Below, piece by piece: positions 24,867-34,900 of a DNA stretch of 64,000 nucleotides. Origin of the DNA: Marinobacter sp. THAF197a (lineage in GTDB: Bacteria > Pseudomonadota > Gammaproteobacteria > Pseudomonadales > Oleiphilaceae); the NCBI RefSeq assembly GCF_009363275.1, contig NZ_CP045324.1, forward strand, positions 3,038,001-3,102,000, written 5' to 3'. Position 1 is the stretch's first letter; every line of letters begins with the position of its first letter. A model generated the notes under the pieces. It was not told the DNA's origin and did no database searches. It saw nothing but the letters and a program-made list of their open reading frames with translations. A program made the translations under genes and the position numbers.

Positions 24867-25401
24867 TAACGCTTTCCGTTTATGCGGCGACAACGCCGGG
24901 TGATAGACATGCAGGCAGCCTACCCCAAGCGGCTTCGTCATGCATCACCCAAGGTTACGCACAGAATCTGTGGATAACTTTGTGCGTAGCGCAAGGATAG
25001 CCGGCCTGAGCCCAATAGAACCGGGGGCTCAAGCAATATGGCCGCAAAATGAACGGGTCAAAACCTATCCACCGGAGAAGCCGTGCACACCGCCAAGACA
25101 TAACGCATTTTCCGACAGGTAATCGTTACAAAAAAATCCCGGTTCAACGTTTACAAATTCCGAGTCCAACACAACACTTGCCACTGAAGTCGTCAACCAG
25201 CAGCTGTAATCTGGTTGTTTGTTTGTACGGAAAGCCATGCATCCACGGTCACCTTGCTTCGATAGCTGGCCGTACGCTGAGGAACTGAACGACAAGGTTG
25301 TCTTGCCGCAGGGAAACGTCCAGCGGCACCGGTTGTATTGTCTGCATCGCCCGCCCGGCAGGGGGCCCACCAGGATGCACAATCAACCGAAAGGACACAT
25401 C
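24867..25401. other. 535-bp gene-free region with a DnaA-box module and the leader of the giant gene
   Basis: No convincing gene is present. A frame in register with the giant gene runs back to 25219 but its sequence does not look coded, and AAGGA before 25402 marks that start. The left part holds the 46-bp DnaA-box module listed separately. The right part contains AT-richer DNA (25130-25230) where promoters are likely, but I cannot assign a -35/-10 pair with confidence. Confidence 0.6.
24955..25000. repeat. DnaA-box module, copy A
   Basis: Contains a perfect consensus DnaA box (TGTGGATAA, 24969-24977), flanked by an inverted pair TTACGCACA (24955-24963) and TGTGCGTA (24981-24988), each close to a box. 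The 46-nt unit matches 40577-40622 at 38 positions without gaps, including 18 identical bases around the perfect box and the ending AAGGATAG. Confidence 0.7.
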
Positions 25402-28400
25402 ATGCCCAATCAACTGTGGTTAAGGATTGAACCCGAAAAGGCCATCAACAGCGCAGACCCTGAATCACTTCAGGTCCGTGTCAGCTACGAGATCTCGATC
25501 CAGACCGAAGACAAGCAGAATGATAGTCATCCTGCCAGCGACATTATCAGGCTCGATCGCCATGCCAGTGCAGAAAGCAAACTCGAACCCGTCCTCCTGA
25601 GCAAGCCCATTCACGCGCGACTGGAAAGCCGACAGGGCCAGGAGCTGGCAGACCTGGGCGAGATTGATACCGGGCCCGGCAAGAAAGGGGAGCCCGTCAC
25701 CCTCGTCATTCCTGCAGAGTCCCTGAAGCATGCCCTTGAGCGCAACAACCCGGAGCAGCAACCGGTGCTGGAACGATCCGGTCGTTTTGTCACGCTTGGC
25801 CAGGTCGACCGCAGGTTCGATGACTATTCACTGAGTGTCGACCTGATCGATACCGAGGCAAAACATCAGGCAATTTCCAGTCTGCTGGCACAAAACGCTG
25901 ACAACGGCACCAACGCCCGTTCAGCCGAAGTGGCACTGGATACCCACACGGCAGGCCATCTCGGGGCACTGTCACTGACAGGCGCAGATCTCAAATTCGA
26001 TGGCAGTTTTCATATAAAGCGTCCCTTCAACGTCGGCACCGAAGCCAATGGCTGGATCTGGGTGTTGAACGGGCCAAAGCTGATTGTCGGTTACCAGTCC
26101 GACGGCTCCGTTTATACCCCTTTGCGGGACCTCCGCATTATGCTGCCCTGGCAAGATCCGGTGAGCGATGGCCAGGAGCACGGTAAGGGTTCGTGCTGCG
26201 ATAATGGTCATCCGCCCCTGAACATGGACGAAGACAGCCTGCTGAACGATCCGGACCTGTTCAGCGACGACCCCGGCTCATTTTGTCGGCCTTTCAGCAA
26301 CCCGGCCCGCATTCTGGGTGAACGCCGTTTCCAGACCGTCTTCCGGGTGGAACAGCCTGAGATCGAATCCACCTCCAACACCAAACCGGACTACCGGGGA
26401 CTGATCGCCCCCAGGGATGCCAATGAGTTCCGAATGATGTCCACCGCCATGGTGGCCAGCGAACAACCGGACAGTGAGGCCGCCAGCGTTACCGGGGCCA
26501 GGTTCGCCATTGACACTGCCAGCCTGCAGCGTTTCCTGCCCAAAACCCCCGGCGTATTCATGCCGCCCATTAAAGCCATTGATTTCCTGCCACTGCCCAA
26601 ACTCCCCTGGCTGAACAAGCGGCAACCTGTGAGCGCCCGAAACCCCATCGACTGGGACGGCGACACCACCAAATATCAGGCTCTTTCCGTGGCGGGTGGC
26701 CACATCATGGAATGGCGGGTGCAATGGCGATCCAACGGCTATTCCCTGGGCGATGTGGCGCATACCCTTACCCTGGCACCACGGCAAACCCGCCGGATTG
26801 TGAAACTGGATTGGCGACGCCGCGAAGCGAGCATCCGGCGCGAGACCAGCCAGTTTGCGGAAGAGGTTTCCCAAAGCACGTTCAGCGACCGGGATTACCA
26901 CAACGCCGTTCGCTCCAACCTGAACGAATGGAGCAAGGGCGGCAGCAGTTCCAAAACCACCGGTGTGGCAGGTGGCATCGGATTTGCGCTCGGCCCGGTG
27001 GTGATTGGTGGTGGTGCCGCCCACGGCCGGGCCAGTTCCAACAGCTGGCAACAGGGTGGCCGCAGCGTGTCGGCAGCAGAGGAACAAAGCCTGAGAGACG
27101 CCATCCGCCAGTTCGGTGACTCGTTGCGCCAATACGAATCCACAGTGGTGAACGAAGTCAGTCAGGACGAATCGATTGAAGGCGTTTCGGAGGTGGTCCG
27201 CAACCCCAACTACTGTCACTCCCTGACCGTCATTTACCATGAGATTCTCCGACATATCCGCGTAGACACTGTACTCGCCGGCGTGCGCGAATGCCTGTTT
27301 GTGCCCTTCGCGATTCGGCCCTTTACCTTTTCCCGTGTGATTCGCTGGCGCGATGTGTTCGAGCGTTACCTGCAAAAGCGCGACCTGCGTTGGGCCTTGA
27401 AATACACCGAAGACATTCAGAACCACTGGCAAGGCTCCGATGTTCCAGCCGGCCCCCGCAAGGCCCAACCCCTGGAAAGCCTGACCGGAACCATCTACAT
27501 CAAATTGGGCATTGAGCGCCCCCGGGACGAGGTGGTATCAGATCAGATCGACGACCAGCTAAGCGAGGAAGGCGCTGTCGGCGAAAAAATCACCACCCGT
27601 GTCTGGCAGGCTTACGCCAATATCCTCCCCATTCCAGTGGGACAGATTGTGGCCCGTATCCGTGGCTTCTCTGCCGCCCAGCGGGATGCCTATTTTCAGA
27701 GGGAAATCGCACCGGCGATGGCGCGGCGATGGGTCGACCGACTGCGCCTGGACAGCCAGAACGGCGAACTCGAAGGCACCGATTTTACCCTGGTGGGCGA
27801 ATACCGGTTCAACCGCACGGTGCGAGTTGACTTCAACGTGCCATCGGAGGCCCTGGCCGGGAACAAACGGGAGGACATCGCCAAGCTGATTCTGTCCGCC
27901 ACCGAGCACCTACCCAAAGGTTCCGTGGCAAATGTGACCAGTGCGAACATTCATTTTCACACCAGCCATTACGAGCGGCGTGTCAGTTCACCACGGGGTA
28001 CGGATGACCTGATCTCCCCTCCCGCCTGGGATGACAACGAAACCGATCGCCCGGCCCCGAGCGAGAGCGCCACGCTGTCTTTCCGGCCGTCTAACTGGGA
28101 AGAGCAGAATATGCGGCTGGAAGCCGAGAAAGCGAACCGCAAGTTACTGGAACACATTAACGACAACCTGCACTACTACCACAAGGTGATCTGGTGGACC
28201 ATGGACAGGGACGAGCTGTACATGCTCCTGGACGGCTTCGCCATATCCCCCAGCGATGGTCGCTCGATCGCCTCGGTGGTTGAACGTGAACCCATTGCCA
28301 TCATGGGCAACACACTGGTGTTCAAGGTGGCTGCTGGCGCATTCCTGGGCATCAACGGCCATGAAAGCTATGAAGATGCCTTCCGCTACTACAAGGGCGA

Positions 28401-29931
28401 AGGCGCGCCGGCCATGCCCATGCGAATCAGCCTGCCCACCGATGGCCTGTACGCGCAGGCCATCATGGACGAGTGCAACGCCTGTGAAGAGCATGAAGGC
28501 TCAACCGACTGGGTGCTGAAAGATGAAGACCCGGCCCTGGCCGACTTCCCGGGCAACTTCTTTGATTCTCGCCGCAGCCAACCGCAAGACATGACCCCCA
28601 CCAACATGCCGGATTCCATCATTAACCTGCAGAATGCGCCTGCCGCACCAGCCCCTCAGGGATTTGGCGACATTCTGGGAGCCGTGGCAAACAGCAACGC
28701 CTTCCGCGACATGGCTGGCCTTGAGGGCACCCAGAAGAACGCTTTGGGTGCGCTGAATTCGGCGGCCAACCTGGCCGGTCAGTTCGGCGGCTTTGCATTA
28801 CAGACCCGCCTGGCGGAACTGCAGGCCGAAAAGGACGCAGGCGCAAACTTTGACAAGAAACGCGCCGCCATAGACCGAGCCGTTGAAAAGGGTTCCATGT
28901 CAAAACAGGATGGCGAAGCGGCCTTGCGCAAACAGGCAGAGCAAATGGGGCAGAAAGCCGCCGATGGCGTCTCTGACCGCGCCAAATCCATCGTTGAGCA
29001 ATTCGGTAAAGATCGGGATGTGTCTGTCACCGAGCAAGACGCTGGCGGCATTCGCACGGTGAGTGTGGGCAAGGGTTTGCAGCTCGCATCGTTCCGGCCA
29101 GATGCTGACGTTGAAGCCCTCGAACGGTCTCTGGCGAACCAAAAGATTATTGAGCGCTATAACCGCGGCACCGCCTGGAAACGGGACATCGTTGCCAACG
29201 CGGAAGCGGAGGAAACCGCCTGGACCAACGACGACGGAACCAAGAAGCAAGAAGGTACTGAATTGGCGAAGCTCCAGGATTACTTCGGAGCCATTGGCCA
29301 GTGGGCCGTGGATCAGTTCGCGGAGGACTCGCGAGACAATGAAGCCGCCTGGAGTGCCGCGTTTATTTCCTACGTCGTCAAGAACGCCGGGGTAACGCCC
29401 AGCCATGGGTTCAGTCCCAGCATCCGGCACATGACTTACATTGTCGAGGCACTGGTGAACCGAAAGAACCGGGATCTGGACAGGCCGTTCTGGCTTTACA
29501 AAGCAGAAGACCTGTCACCTCAGGTCGGCGACATCCTCTGCAAGCCCTGGAACGAGACCCCTTGCGCCAATCTCACATTGGCCGGGCTGGAGAGCCAGTT
29601 CATCGAAAAGAAAGCCAGCGGCGAATACGCCATCAAAGGAACACCAACCGGGCATTCCCACACCGATGTGGTCGTCCGGCGTTTCTCTGATGACGGGACC
29701 GATTACATCGAAACCCTTGGTGGCAACACCCGTGATCTGTCTGGCGTAGCTCACACCGTTGGCCGCCGACGTTGGCGCCTCAATGCGAATGGCCGGGTAG
29801 ACGCATGCGTCGATCGCAATAACGAGGTAATCGAAGACTGCCCGCCATTTGCGTTCATCCGGATTGTCCACCCGACAACGCAGCAACTACTCGACGCAGC
29901 CGCCGATGAGGAGGGAGGAGTCAGTGTCTAA
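25402..29931 (+). CDS. Giant unrecognised protein (1509 aa) with C-terminal DUF2272 domain
   Basis: I do not recognise most of this protein. Residues 1-270 look beta-rich; a stretch near 270-310 has clustered Cys and Asp (KGSCCDNG, NDPDLFSDDPG). Around 440-475 is YSLGDVAHTLTLAPRQTRRI followed by a basic WRRRE; 513-550 is Gly/Ser-rich. About 1080-1130 is Gly/Ala-rich and 1130-1200 is charged and helical. The end (about 1310-1500) fits DUF2272: W1317-S1318 in AAWSAAFISYV, H1418 and H1420 in TGHSHTDVVV, and LGGN at 1439-1442, a layout like NlpC/P60 or CHAP folds but with Ser where those have Cys. There is no signal peptide, so export or cytoplasmic use is unclear. It is convergent with an XRE regulator, stops overlapping. 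Confidence 0.7.
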   Translation: MPNQLWLRIEPEKAINSADPESLQVRVSYEISIQTEDKQNDSHPASDIIRLDRHASAESKLEPVLLSKPIHARLESRQGQELADLGEIDTGPGKKGEPVTLVIPAESLKHALERNNPEQQPVLERSGRFVTLGQVDRRFDDYSLSVDLIDTEAKHQAISSLLAQNADNGTNARSAEVALDTHTAGHLGALSLTGADLKFDGSFHIKRPFNVGTEANGWIWVLNGPKLIVGYQSDGSVYTPLRDLRIMLPWQDPVSDGQEHGKGSCCDNGHPPLNMDEDSLLNDPDLFSDDPGSFCRPFSNPARILGERRFQTVFRVEQPEIESTSNTKPDYRGLIAPRDANEFRMMSTAMVASEQPDSEAASVTGARFAIDTASLQRFLPKTPGVFMPPIKAIDFLPLPKLPWLNKRQPVSARNPIDWDGDTTKYQALSVAGGHIMEWRVQWRSNGYSLGDVAHTLTLAPRQTRRIVKLDWRRREASIRRETSQFAEEVSQSTFSDRDYHNAVRSNLNEWSKGGSSSKTTGVAGGIGFALGPVVIGGGAAHGRASSNSWQQGGRSVSAAEEQSLRDAIRQFGDSLRQYESTVVNEVSQDESIEGVSEVVRNPNYCHSLTVIYHEILRHIRVDTVLAGVRECLFVPFAIRPFTFSRVIRWRDVFERYLQKRDLRWALKYTEDIQNHWQGSDVPAGPRKAQPLESLTGTIYIKLGIERPRDEVVSDQIDDQLSEEGAVGEKITTRVWQAYANILPIPVGQIVARIRGFSAAQRDAYFQREIAPAMARRWVDRLRLDSQNGELEGTDFTLVGEYRFNRTVRVDFNVPSEALAGNKREDIAKLILSATEHLPKGSVANVTSANIHFHTSHYERRVSSPRGTDDLISPPAWDDNETDRPAPSESATLSFRPSNWEEQNMRLEAEKANRKLLEHINDNLHYYHKVIWWTMDRDELYMLLDGFAISPSDGRSIASVVEREPIAIMGNTLVFKVAAGAFLGINGHESYEDAFRYYKGEGAPAMPMRISLPTDGLYAQAIMDECNACEEHEGSTDWVLKDEDPALADFPGNFFDSRRSQPQDMTPTNMPDSIINLQNAPAAPAPQGFGDILGAVANSNAFRDMAGLEGTQKNALGALNSAANLAGQFGGFALQTRLAELQAEKDAGANFDKKRAAIDRAVEKGSMSKQDGEAALRKQAEQMGQKAADGVSDRAKSIVEQFGKDRDVSVTEQDAGGIRTVSVGKGLQLASFRPDADVEALERSLANQKIIERYNRGTAWKRDIVANAEAEETAWTNDDGTKKQEGTELAKLQDYFGAIGQWAVDQFAEDSRDNEAAWSAAFISYVVKNAGVTPSHGFSPSIRHMTYIVEALVNRKNRDLDRPFWLYKAEDLSPQVGDILCKPWNETPCANLTLAGLESQFIEKKASGEYAIKGTPTGHSHTDVVVRRFSDDGTDYIETLGGNTRDLSGVAHTVGRRRWRLNANGRVDACVDRNNEVIEDCPPFAFIRIVHPTTQQLLDAAADEEGGVSV

Positions 29932-30695
29932 TTCCGTGTAACACCGGGATACGCCTTCCTCGCCTCTGGCCGCCGGAGGCTTGCGAAGGCGTCAATCTCC
30001 CACGGCCGCACGGCCATCAGCAAGCTGACTCCGAAACGCTGTTCTAATGGCAGGGCCAGGTCTTCCTCATGGCAATGACGAAACTCAAGAGCCAGGCGTT
30101 TCAGTTTCTGTTGCACGGATTCGTTCGATTGGGGCGACAGCATACCGCTTACAAACAGCCGTATCTCACCCGGCTGATGGAATCGACATTTCAGGAAATC
30201 CTGCTGAACTTCCGTTTCAAAAAAACGCTGGATTGGCCCCCGGGGTTGCCAGGCGAAGTCGTGGCTGACCAGTAATTTGATTCGGTTACCGGGCAACAGC
30301 TCCACCAGTCCCATGCGATCAAGCCGGGCCAGATAGCGGATTAACTCCGGCTCCTCTATCTGATAGTTCTGGAGTATCTCGCCAAACTGCCAGCGGTTCA
30401 TGGCACACACCGCCACCAGCAACAGGCGCAAGTCAGACACCAGCTCCCGTTCCTGTTCTTCGCTCAGCTGCTCAACCCGGGGCTCGGGGGCCAGCTTGCG
30501 GACCAGATCGGTGATTTCCATCCCCATCAGCCCGCATATCTGGTCCAGGCGCTTCAAAGAGAACTGGCGGTCTGAAAACAACCGTTTCACACTGGCCTCT
30601 GACAGCGTCAGCGCCTGCGCCACATCCTGGTAGGTCAACCCGTGTGCCCTGAGCTGGCGTTTCAATTCACTGACAATCGCGCTGGTTTGCGCCAT
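29928..30695 (-). CDS. XRE-type HTH transcriptional regulator
   Basis: A 255-residue regulator. The N-terminal lambda-repressor-like HTH covers about residues 8-62 (RAHGLTYQDVAQALTLSEAS then VKRLFSDRQFSLKRLDQ). The rest is a helical and mixed domain that may sense a ligand, with no enzyme motif. ATG 30695 has AAAGGAGG five bases upstream, and the longer in-frame extension is rejected. Its stop overlaps the giant gene's stop. It is divergent from the YiaAB-PspA pair, with palindromes in the gap, so it probably controls that pair and itself. Confidence 0.8.
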   Translation of the reverse strand: MAQTSAIVSELKRQLRAHGLTYQDVAQALTLSEASVKRLFSDRQFSLKRLDQICGLMGMEITDLVRKLAPEPRVEQLSEEQERELVSDLRLLLVAVCAMNRWQFGEILQNYQIEEPELIRYLARLDRMGLVELLPGNRIKLLVSHDFAWQPRGPIQRFFETEVQQDFLKCRFHQPGEIRLFVSGMLSPQSNESVQQKLKRLALEFRHCHEEDLALPLEQRFGVSLLMAVRPWEIDAFASLRRPEARKAYPGVTRN

Positions 30696-30729
30696 AACCG
30701 CCTCCTTTCTTACCAGCCATTCAGCCAAA

Positions 30730-30747
30730 CGTATCAATATACGATAC
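30730..30747. promoter_or_regulatory. Overlapping palindromes in the XRE/YiaAB divergent promoter
   Basis: CGTAT(CAAT)ATACG at 30730-30743 and GTATC(AATATAC)GATAC at 30731-30747 overlap. They lie 35 bases upstream of the regulator's start and about 100 bases upstream of the YiaAB gene, in the only AT-rich part of the gap. This is a plausible operator for the adjacent XRE protein; no experimental site is known to me. Confidence 0.5.
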
Positions 30748-30849
30748 CTGATGTATAGGGAAGCACTACCTTTATAGAAAACCTCGCCTGCCCTCCCGGG
30801 TTCACGCACAGTGGAGCCGTTCCAACAACAACGTCATCAGGAGTTAATC

Positions 30850-31119
30850 ATGGACAGCGAACTCAAAAGCAATTCCGCCGGGTGGGTATTCTTTGTGAAG
30901 GTTTCCTTTGCTATCGCACTCTTTGCAGCTGCCGCCGGCGTGGTGTTGGCACCGGTGGATCTGGTGCTCAAGGGCTACATGGCCATCAGCGCCCTGTTTC
31001 TGGTCAGCACCACCATCACGCTTTCAAAAACCATCCGCGACGAACACGAGCACCAGCGCATCGTCAACCGCATCTCCGAGGCACGCACCCATCAACTGCT
31101 GAAAGAATACGGGGAGTAA
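30850..31119 (+). CDS. YiaA/YiaB two-helix membrane protein
   Basis: An 89-residue protein with two membrane helices (WVFFVKVSFAIALFAAAAGV and GYMAISALFLVSTTITL) joined by LAPVDLVLKGY, followed by SKTIRDEHEHQR. The loop-plus-KTIRD ending is the YiaAB two-helix domain pattern. The C-terminal 30 residues are charged and cytoplasmic. AGGAGTTAATC precedes the ATG. It lies four bases before the pspA-like gene, with which it must be co-transcribed, and probably anchors or regulates the PspA-type protein at the membrane. Confidence 0.8.
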   Translation: MDSELKSNSAGWVFFVKVSFAIALFAAAAGVVLAPVDLVLKGYMAISALFLVSTTITLSKTIRDEHEHQRIVNRISEARTHQLLKEYGE

Positions 31120-31123
31120 CACC

Positions 31124-31828
31124 ATGAGCATCTGGCGCAAACTGGACACCCTGTTCCGGGCATCGGCCCAGGAGCCGGTAGCAAAACTGGTGGATGCCAA
31201 CGGCATCCGGATATTCGAACAGGAGCTGCGCGATGCAGAACAGGCCATCGCCCGCTCCAAGCGGGAACTCGCCTGCCTGATGGCGGAAAAAACCCGGCTG
31301 GCCAGGGACAACGAACACCTGAGGGCCACCATCGACAAACGGGAGCATCAGGTAACCGAAGCGCTGGAGAAGAACGAGGAAGAGCTGGCGCTGGAACTGG
31401 CCAACCTGATCGCCGAAGATGAACCACTTCTTGAGCGCCAGCAACAGCAGCACGACAAACTGCAGCAGCAGGAAAACCGGTTGCGCAAACAGCTGCGGGA
31501 CTCTGGCCGGGCGCTCAAGCATTTCCACAGTGAACTCCGGCTGGCCAGGGCCAACCGCCACGCAGAGCAGGTTAACCGCCAACTCCGCGGACACGCACGG
31601 GGGCTGAGCAGTCACATGGAAGACCTCAACCAATCCGTCTCCCGCATTCAGGCAAGACAGGTCGAAGCGGAAGATATCGAGGCGGCGTTGACAGAGCTGG
31701 ACCGGGAACAGGAGGACGACACCCTGGATTCGAAACTGAAAGCCGCCGGCATCAGCAACGGAAAGAGCAGTGGCGAACAGGTTCTCGCGAGGATTCGTTC
31801 GCGGTCCTATGCAAACGCCAAAGAATGA
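31124..31828 (+). CDS. PspA/IM30 (Vipp1) family protein
   Basis: A 234-residue almost wholly helical coiled-coil protein. It begins MSIWRKLDTLFRASAQEP with the amphipathic membrane-binding helix of PspA and continues through long heptad-rich helices (about residues 25-185) with the family's RELACLMAEKTRLARD register. PspA/IM30 proteins are ESCRT-III relatives that polymerise on stressed inner membranes. It differs from E. coli PspA in detail and is not next to pspBC or pspF, so it is a paralogue such as YjfJ. Regulation is probably by the divergent XRE protein. Confidence 0.85.
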   Translation: MSIWRKLDTLFRASAQEPVAKLVDANGIRIFEQELRDAEQAIARSKRELACLMAEKTRLARDNEHLRATIDKREHQVTEALEKNEEELALELANLIAEDEPLLERQQQQHDKLQQQENRLRKQLRDSGRALKHFHSELRLARANRHAEQVNRQLRGHARGLSSHMEDLNQSVSRIQARQVEAEDIEAALTELDREQEDDTLDSKLKAAGISNGKSSGEQVLARIRSRSYANAKE

Positions 31829-31853
31829 CCTCACCTCGCCCGCGACAAGACCC

Positions 31854-31886
31854 CTATAAGCAGGAATTCATCACTCCTGCTTATAG
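31854..31886. promoter_or_regulatory. 12-bp perfect inverted repeat upstream of the carboxylase gene
   Basis: CTATAAGCAGGA at 31854-31865 is exactly inverted as TCCTGCTTATAG at 31875-31886 with a nine-base spacer. It lies 100 bases before the carboxylase start and 26 bases after the pspA-like stop. No T tract follows, so it could be an operator for a repressor of the carboxylase gene or a weak terminator for the upstream operon. Confidence 0.5.
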
Positions 31887-31985
31887 CTAACCTTCAATAA
31901 AATTCATTTGCCTCATCATTGCCCGCTTCCTAGGATGGAGACATCCAAAAACCAGAACAATAACCTGTCTCCGGGATGAAGCGCC

Positions 31986-34900
31986 ATGACGTTCAGATCT
32001 GTCCTAATCGCCAACCGCGGTGAAATAGCCATTCGCATTGCCCGCGCCTGCTGCGAGCTGAACATACGGACCGTTGGCGTGTTTGCTGAGGACGATTCAA
32101 GCGGCCTGCATACCCGCCAGTCAGACGAATCCGTGCCCCTGAAAGGCCGCGGTGTGAAAGCCTATCTGGACATGGAACAACTGATTACCGTGGCCAAGGC
32201 CCACGAGTGCGACGCCATTCACCCCGGTTACGGATTTCTGGCGGAAAACGCCGAGTTCGCTCGCCAATGTGAGCAGGCAGGGTTGGTGTTCATCGGACCG
32301 GCGCCGGATGTGCTGGAATTGTTCGGTAATAAATCCTCTGCCAGGGCCCTGGCAGAGCGCTGTCAGGTGCCCTTGGTCAACGGTATCAACAGCCCGGTTA
32401 GCCAGGAGGCGGCTGAAGCCTTTCTGGCCCAGCATGGCGCTCTGATGCTCAAGGCGGTTGCCGGTGGCGGCGGGCGCGGCATTCGCGCGGTGACCAGCAA
32501 GGACGAGTTGGAACAAGCCTTCAGCCGCTGCCGGTCTGAAGCACAAGCTGCCTTTGGCAATGGTGATCTGTATGTTGAACAACTGATTGCCCGCGCCCGC
32601 CATATTGAAATCCAGATTCTTGGGGATGGCACCGGCGCGGTCTCCCACCTGTGGGAACGGGACTGCAGCATCCAGCGGCGCAACCAGAAACTCATCGAAC
32701 TGGCCCCGAGTCCGGGCCTCGACCCGGTGCTCCGGGACGAGATGATCAACTGCGCCCTGGTGATGGCAAAAGCGGTTAACTATCGGGGCCTGGGCACCTT
32801 CGAATTCCTGGTGGACGAAAGTCAGCCCGGTCGGTTCTACTTCATGGAAGCAAACCCGAGGGTTCAGGTAGAGCATACGGTCACCGAGGAAGTCACCGGC
32901 ATTGACCTGGTCCAGACCCAGCTGAAGCTTCTGTCTGGCCAAACCTTGTCTGGACTGGCCCGGGACACCCCGCCGGCCGTGCGCGGCGTGGCCATTCAGG
33001 CCCGGATCAACGCCGAAACCCTTCGATCCGATGGCACCACCATGCCCGCAGCCGGCACGCTCACGGCCTATGAGCCGCCAACAGGGCCTGGCCTGCGGGT
33101 GGATGGTTCAGGTTATACAGGCTACGCGATCAATCCCGCCTATGACTCCCTGCTCGCGAAGCTGATCGCCCACGGCCGGGATTACCCATCGGCTATTCGA
33201 CGGCTTTATCGTGCTCTGTGTGAATTCCGACTGGACGGCGTGGCCAACAACATCGGACTGCTACAAAACCTGCTGCACCACCCGGCGGTCGAAGCCTGGC
33301 AAGTCAACACACGATTCGTGGAAACCCAGCTTTCAGAGCTTGCCCCCTCGACGTCTGAAGGCAGGCACCCGAGGCATCACTTCGACAGAACAGAAGCGAC
33401 GCACGGCACAAAACTAAACACACCATCGCTCCCTGCCGGCGCCGTCAGCATCGCAGCGCCCAGTGCAGGCACCCTCGTCAGTGTTGAAGTCCGGGAAGGC
33501 GACAGCATTACGGCGGGCCAAACCGTTGCCGTTCTCGAAGCGATGAAGATGGAATTCATCGTGCAAGCCGGCCAATCCGGCATCGTTCAAACCCTTCTCG
33601 CGGTGTCAGGCTCAACGGTAACTGAGGGTGAAGCTTTGCTGATCCTGGAACCCTCAGAGGTCAGCGATGACGCCATTGAAACCGAGCAGACCATCGACCT
33701 TAACTACATCCGGGCTGATCTGGCCGAGGTCTTCCAGCGCCACGATGCATTAACCGATGGGCATCGCCCCGACGCGGTCGCAAAGCGCCGCCGTACCAGT
33801 CAGCGAACCGCCCGTGAGAACGTCGAGGATCTGCTCGACCCAGGCAGCTACAACGAATACGGGGCACTGGCGCTGGCTGCCCAACGGCGTCGCCGGTCGG
33901 TGGACACATTGATTGAATTAAGTCCCGCAGACGGGCTGATCACCGCCATCGGTACCGTCAACGCCGAGCGCTTCGGCACCGCAGCCGCCAGTTGCGCCAC
34001 AATGGCTTACGATTACACCGTGTTTGCCGGCACCCAGGGACTGGCAAACCACCGGAAAACGGACCGGCTACTTGCCCTGGCAGAACAGTGGCGAATTCCG
34101 CTGGTATTGTTTGCCGAGGGCGGAGGTGGCCGCCCATCCGATACCGACACTAACGGTGTGTCACACCTGGACTGTCAGAGCTTTGTCAGCATGGCTCGGC
34201 TCTCCGGCAAGGTGCCAACCGTCGGGATTGTTTCCGGCCGTTGCTTTGCCGGCAACGCGGCTCTGCTAGGATGTTGCGACACCATTATCGCCACCCGAAA
34301 TGCCAACCTGGGCATGGCCGGCCCGGCAATGATAGAAGGCGGCGGCCTGGGCCGATATGCCCCCGAGGAGATCGGGCCGGTCTCCGTGATGGGGCCCAAC
34401 GGCGTGATTGATGTGGTGGTCGAAGACGAGGCCGAAGCTGTCGCCGTGGCCAAGCAGTATCTGTCCTATTTTCAGGGCTCCCTCGCGGAATGGACCTGCG
34501 CAGATCAGCGCAGGCTTCGCCATCTGATTCCCGAGAACCGCATGCGCGTTTACGACATCCGGGAAGTCATCCAAACGCTCGCTGATGACGACAGCGTTCT
34601 GGAGCTCCGCCGCCAATTTGCGCCCGGGTTAATTACTGCGTTCATTCGAATTGAAGGCCGCCCCATGGGCCTGATCGCCAACAACCCTATGCATCTGGGA
34701 GGCGCCGTCGATGCTGCAGCGGGCGATAAGGCAAGTCGGTTCATGGAACTCTGTAACGCTCATCACCTACCTATTCTGTCGTTGTGTGATACCCCGGGGT
34801 TTATGGTTGGGCCTGAGGCGGAAACACAGGGCACCGTCCGTCGCGTCTCCAACATGTTCCTGGCCGCTGCCAAACTATCGGTGCCCTTCTACACCGTGGT

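Noticed and set aside
24940..25401. Short plus-strand frames upstream of the giant gene
   Set aside because: No ribosome site and no conserved-looking protein text; the start at 25402 has AAGGA at the right distance.
26278..27468. A 396-codon open frame on the minus strand inside the giant gene
   Set aside because: It is the reverse shadow of a well-coded plus-strand gene. It has no ribosome site, promoter or recognisable protein motif, and its residue makeup (Gly/His/Val-rich) is typical of shadow frames.
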